NCBI GenBank assembly: GCA_035541995.1
Contig: DATKMG010000697.1
Location: forward strand, 1-6,388
DNA: 6,388 nucleotides
From: DATKMG01 sp035541995
GTDB lineage: Bacteria > Acidobacteriota > Terriglobia > Versatilivoradales > Versatilivoraceae
Reading direction: 5' to 3'
The notes beneath the pieces are model-generated. The model was not told the DNA's origin and did no database searches. It saw only the letters and a list, made by a program, of their open reading frames with translations. A program made the translations under genes and the position numbers. Below are positions 5,292-6,388 of this stretch, one piece after another. Numbering within the stretch: the first letter of the stretch is position 1; the number at the start of each line of letters is the position of its first letter.

Positions 5292-6253
5292 TCATGATTC
5301 TCCTGAATTACATCCGTAATATAGTAATGTTGCCCAACCTGCGGTGATCCTTTCAGCACCCACTCAAGCCATCCTTCCCCCATTGATTTATCCGCAAAGT
5401 ACAGGGGACTTAACATAATTAATCCACTGGGATCATTCTGATTGATTGGATCATTGGCCACGTACGCATACCGGTTCCAGGAAAGGGGGCTCGCTGGATT
5501 GGCGCTGGGGCCGTATGGATCCGGCGTGGTGAAGCGTCCCCAGGAGCTGTTGTAGTAGCGGTTCATGGCGTAGTCAAAAGCCGTCTTGTTGTCCCGGTAA
5601 TAGGTGGAGAACTTGGTGCGATCCTGCCCCGTCGTCGTCCGCTCTTCCCCCAATGGGTAGTAGCTCGAGGTCTGATTGATCTGCGGGCTGGCAAAGATGT
5701 TGGATCTCTTCACGACCCCTCCCAGCCGGTCCAGCACTGTCGCCCCATTGTTCCAGCGGATCAGCTTGCCGGCAAAGTGCAAGTTCGTCTCGACCTTGAC
5801 CGGCGGATCATTTGTGCACCCCGCCGCACAGCTAAACGTTCCCATCAGTTCTCCCATGGCTCCGTAGAAGAAGATATTCCCGGCTCCATCCGTGGTCGTG
5901 GTCTTCCATACTCGCCGGTTCCAGGGATCATAGCTGTAATACTCACTGCCCGAACTGGTCACCTGCACCATCCGGTTCTCAATATCATAAACGAAAGTCG
6001 AGCCGGGCAGGGCCGTCAGGTTCCCGTTGGAGTCGTACGTGTAGCCGGAACTGTTGATGCGATTGTTGGCCGGGTTGATACTGAGTGACACGGTGGGCCC
6101 CGATCCCTTGGTCACTGACTGGTTGGTCCGGTTGCCAAAGCCATCGTAGGTAAAAGACAATCCCCAATCAGGACCCGCGGTGCTGGCAGCCGTAAGGCCC
6201 TCGATTGGCAATGCATGGTCCTGCTGCACGTAATGAACACCATTATTTAACAT
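5240..6253 (-). CDS. RHS-repeat protein, 3' fragment with core terminus and unique C-terminal tail
   Basis: 337 residues in the open frame, from ATG 6253. YD-type repeats occur at residues 34-44 (FTYDGFGNRT), 71-80 (YTYDSNGNLT), 88-96 (VYDIENRMV) and 106-114 (YSYDPWNRR). The RHS core terminus follows: RYYNSSWGRFTTPDPYG at 232-248, WNRYAYVANDP at 259-269 and NDPSGL at 273-278. After this conserved junction there is a 59-residue tail (279-337) that I do not recognise; in polymorphic toxins this position carries the effector. Full-length RHS proteins are far longer and exported, so most of the gene is missing: a stop directly precedes the ATG and no export signal is present. The break lies at about 6250-6276, next to a transposase fragment. 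Best read as the remnant of a wall-associated RHS protein. Confidence 0.85.
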   Translation of the reverse strand: MLNNGVHYVQQDHALPIEGLTAASTAGPDWGLSFTYDGFGNRTNQSVTKGSGPTVSLSINPANNRINSSGYTYDSNGNLTALPGSTFVYDIENRMVQVTSSGSEYYSYDPWNRRVWKTTTTDGAGNIFFYGAMGELMGTFSCAAGCTNDPPVKVETNLHFAGKLIRWNNGATVLDRLGGVVKRSNIFASPQINQTSSYYPLGEERTTTGQDRTKFSTYYRDNKTAFDYAMNRYYNSSWGRFTTPDPYGPSANPASPLSWNRYAYVANDPINQNDPSGLIMLSPLYFADKSMGEGWLEWVLKGSPQVGQHYYITDVIQENHDQYSGAKLVENALGSSK

Positions 6254-6276
6254 TTAAGGGCTGACCCTAATTTTTC
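6244..6276. repeat. Junction sequence resembling an end of the Y1 element
   Basis: On the minus strand GAAAAATTAGGGTCAG followed by CCCTTAAATG separates the two broken genes. The Y1 element's right end reads GGGAAAATAGGGTCAG followed by ATCTCTTTAT. The AAAAT(T)AGGGTCAG portion is shared and then diverges. It may be a solo end or scar of a related element. Confidence 0.4.
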
Positions 6277-6388
6277 GCCCTGTGGTGAATCGGCCGCACC
6301 CGCAGGTCGGTCCCTTTCAGACAACGGAAGGCTTGTTCCACTTGCGATAGACTCTTGTAATGACGCACGGCGTTGGGCGCCGACAGCT
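6267..6388 (-). pseudogene. IS1634/IS4-like DDE transposase fragment
   Basis: The frame enters at the window edge and ends at TAG 6267-6269, giving about 39 residues: LSAPNAVRHYKSLSQVEQAF, then RCLKGTDLRVRPIHH. The pattern Y-x2-L-x3-E-x3-R within YKSLSQVEQAFR is the region of the third catalytic acid (the Glu) in IS1634/IS4-type transposases, and RPIHHR is typical of what follows. In intact members the chain continues well past HHR; here it changes to AKN and stops, so the C-terminus was cut off at the junction. The N-terminal part lies outside the window and cannot be judged. Confidence 0.75.

Noticed and set aside
5240..6253. Intact RHS toxin
   Set aside because: No export signal, only a few repeats, a stop directly before the ATG, and a break shared with the transposase fragment; only the 3' part remains.

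Overview
The window most likely comes from an acidobacterium. The main evidence is a large secreted VWFA-related protein of the type found mainly in Acidobacteriota (family recognised from memory of its conserved blocks). The several classes of GC-rich structured repeat and the RHS fragment fit this. No rRNA or core gene is present, so the placement is an inference.

Layout. Positions 1-385 hold no credible gene. They are a dense run of hairpins, and the one nearest the VWFA gene looks like its terminator. Positions 386-2362 (minus) encode the exported VWFA-related protein. Directly upstream of it, 2377-2797 is a non-autonomous transposon: 20-bp terminal inverted repeats, an exact 9-bp target duplication, and two diverged inverted copies of a hairpin-rich motif inside. 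It now lies between the VWFA gene and its former upstream region. After about 250 bp without a gene comes 3052-4208, a REP-associated (Y1, HUH) transposase gene inside perfect 23-bp inverted repeats; the transposase stop codon lies within one of these repeats.

Positions 4304-4983 (minus) encode a compact type II toxin-antitoxin operon: a Gp49/RelE-like toxin first, then a HigA-like XRE antitoxin, with a 4-bp overlap. A promoter and operator-like palindrome lie just upstream. Divergent from it, at 5119-5291 (plus), is a small ribbon-helix-helix antitoxin gene broken by a single-base frameshift, with an exact TATAAT close enough to its ATG to suggest a leaderless message. Positions 5240-6253 (minus) are the 3' part of an RHS-repeat gene with its core terminus and a 59-residue unique tail. 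Positions 6267-6388 (minus) are the cut-off end of an IS1634/IS4-like DDE transposase. The RHS and transposase fragments meet at a junction that carries a motif resembling the outer ends of the Y1 element.

Overall this is an accessory island built by repeated insertion and decay. The VWFA gene and the toxin-antitoxin pair look intact, as does the Y1 transposase. The RHS gene, the DDE transposase and the RHH antitoxin are remnants.
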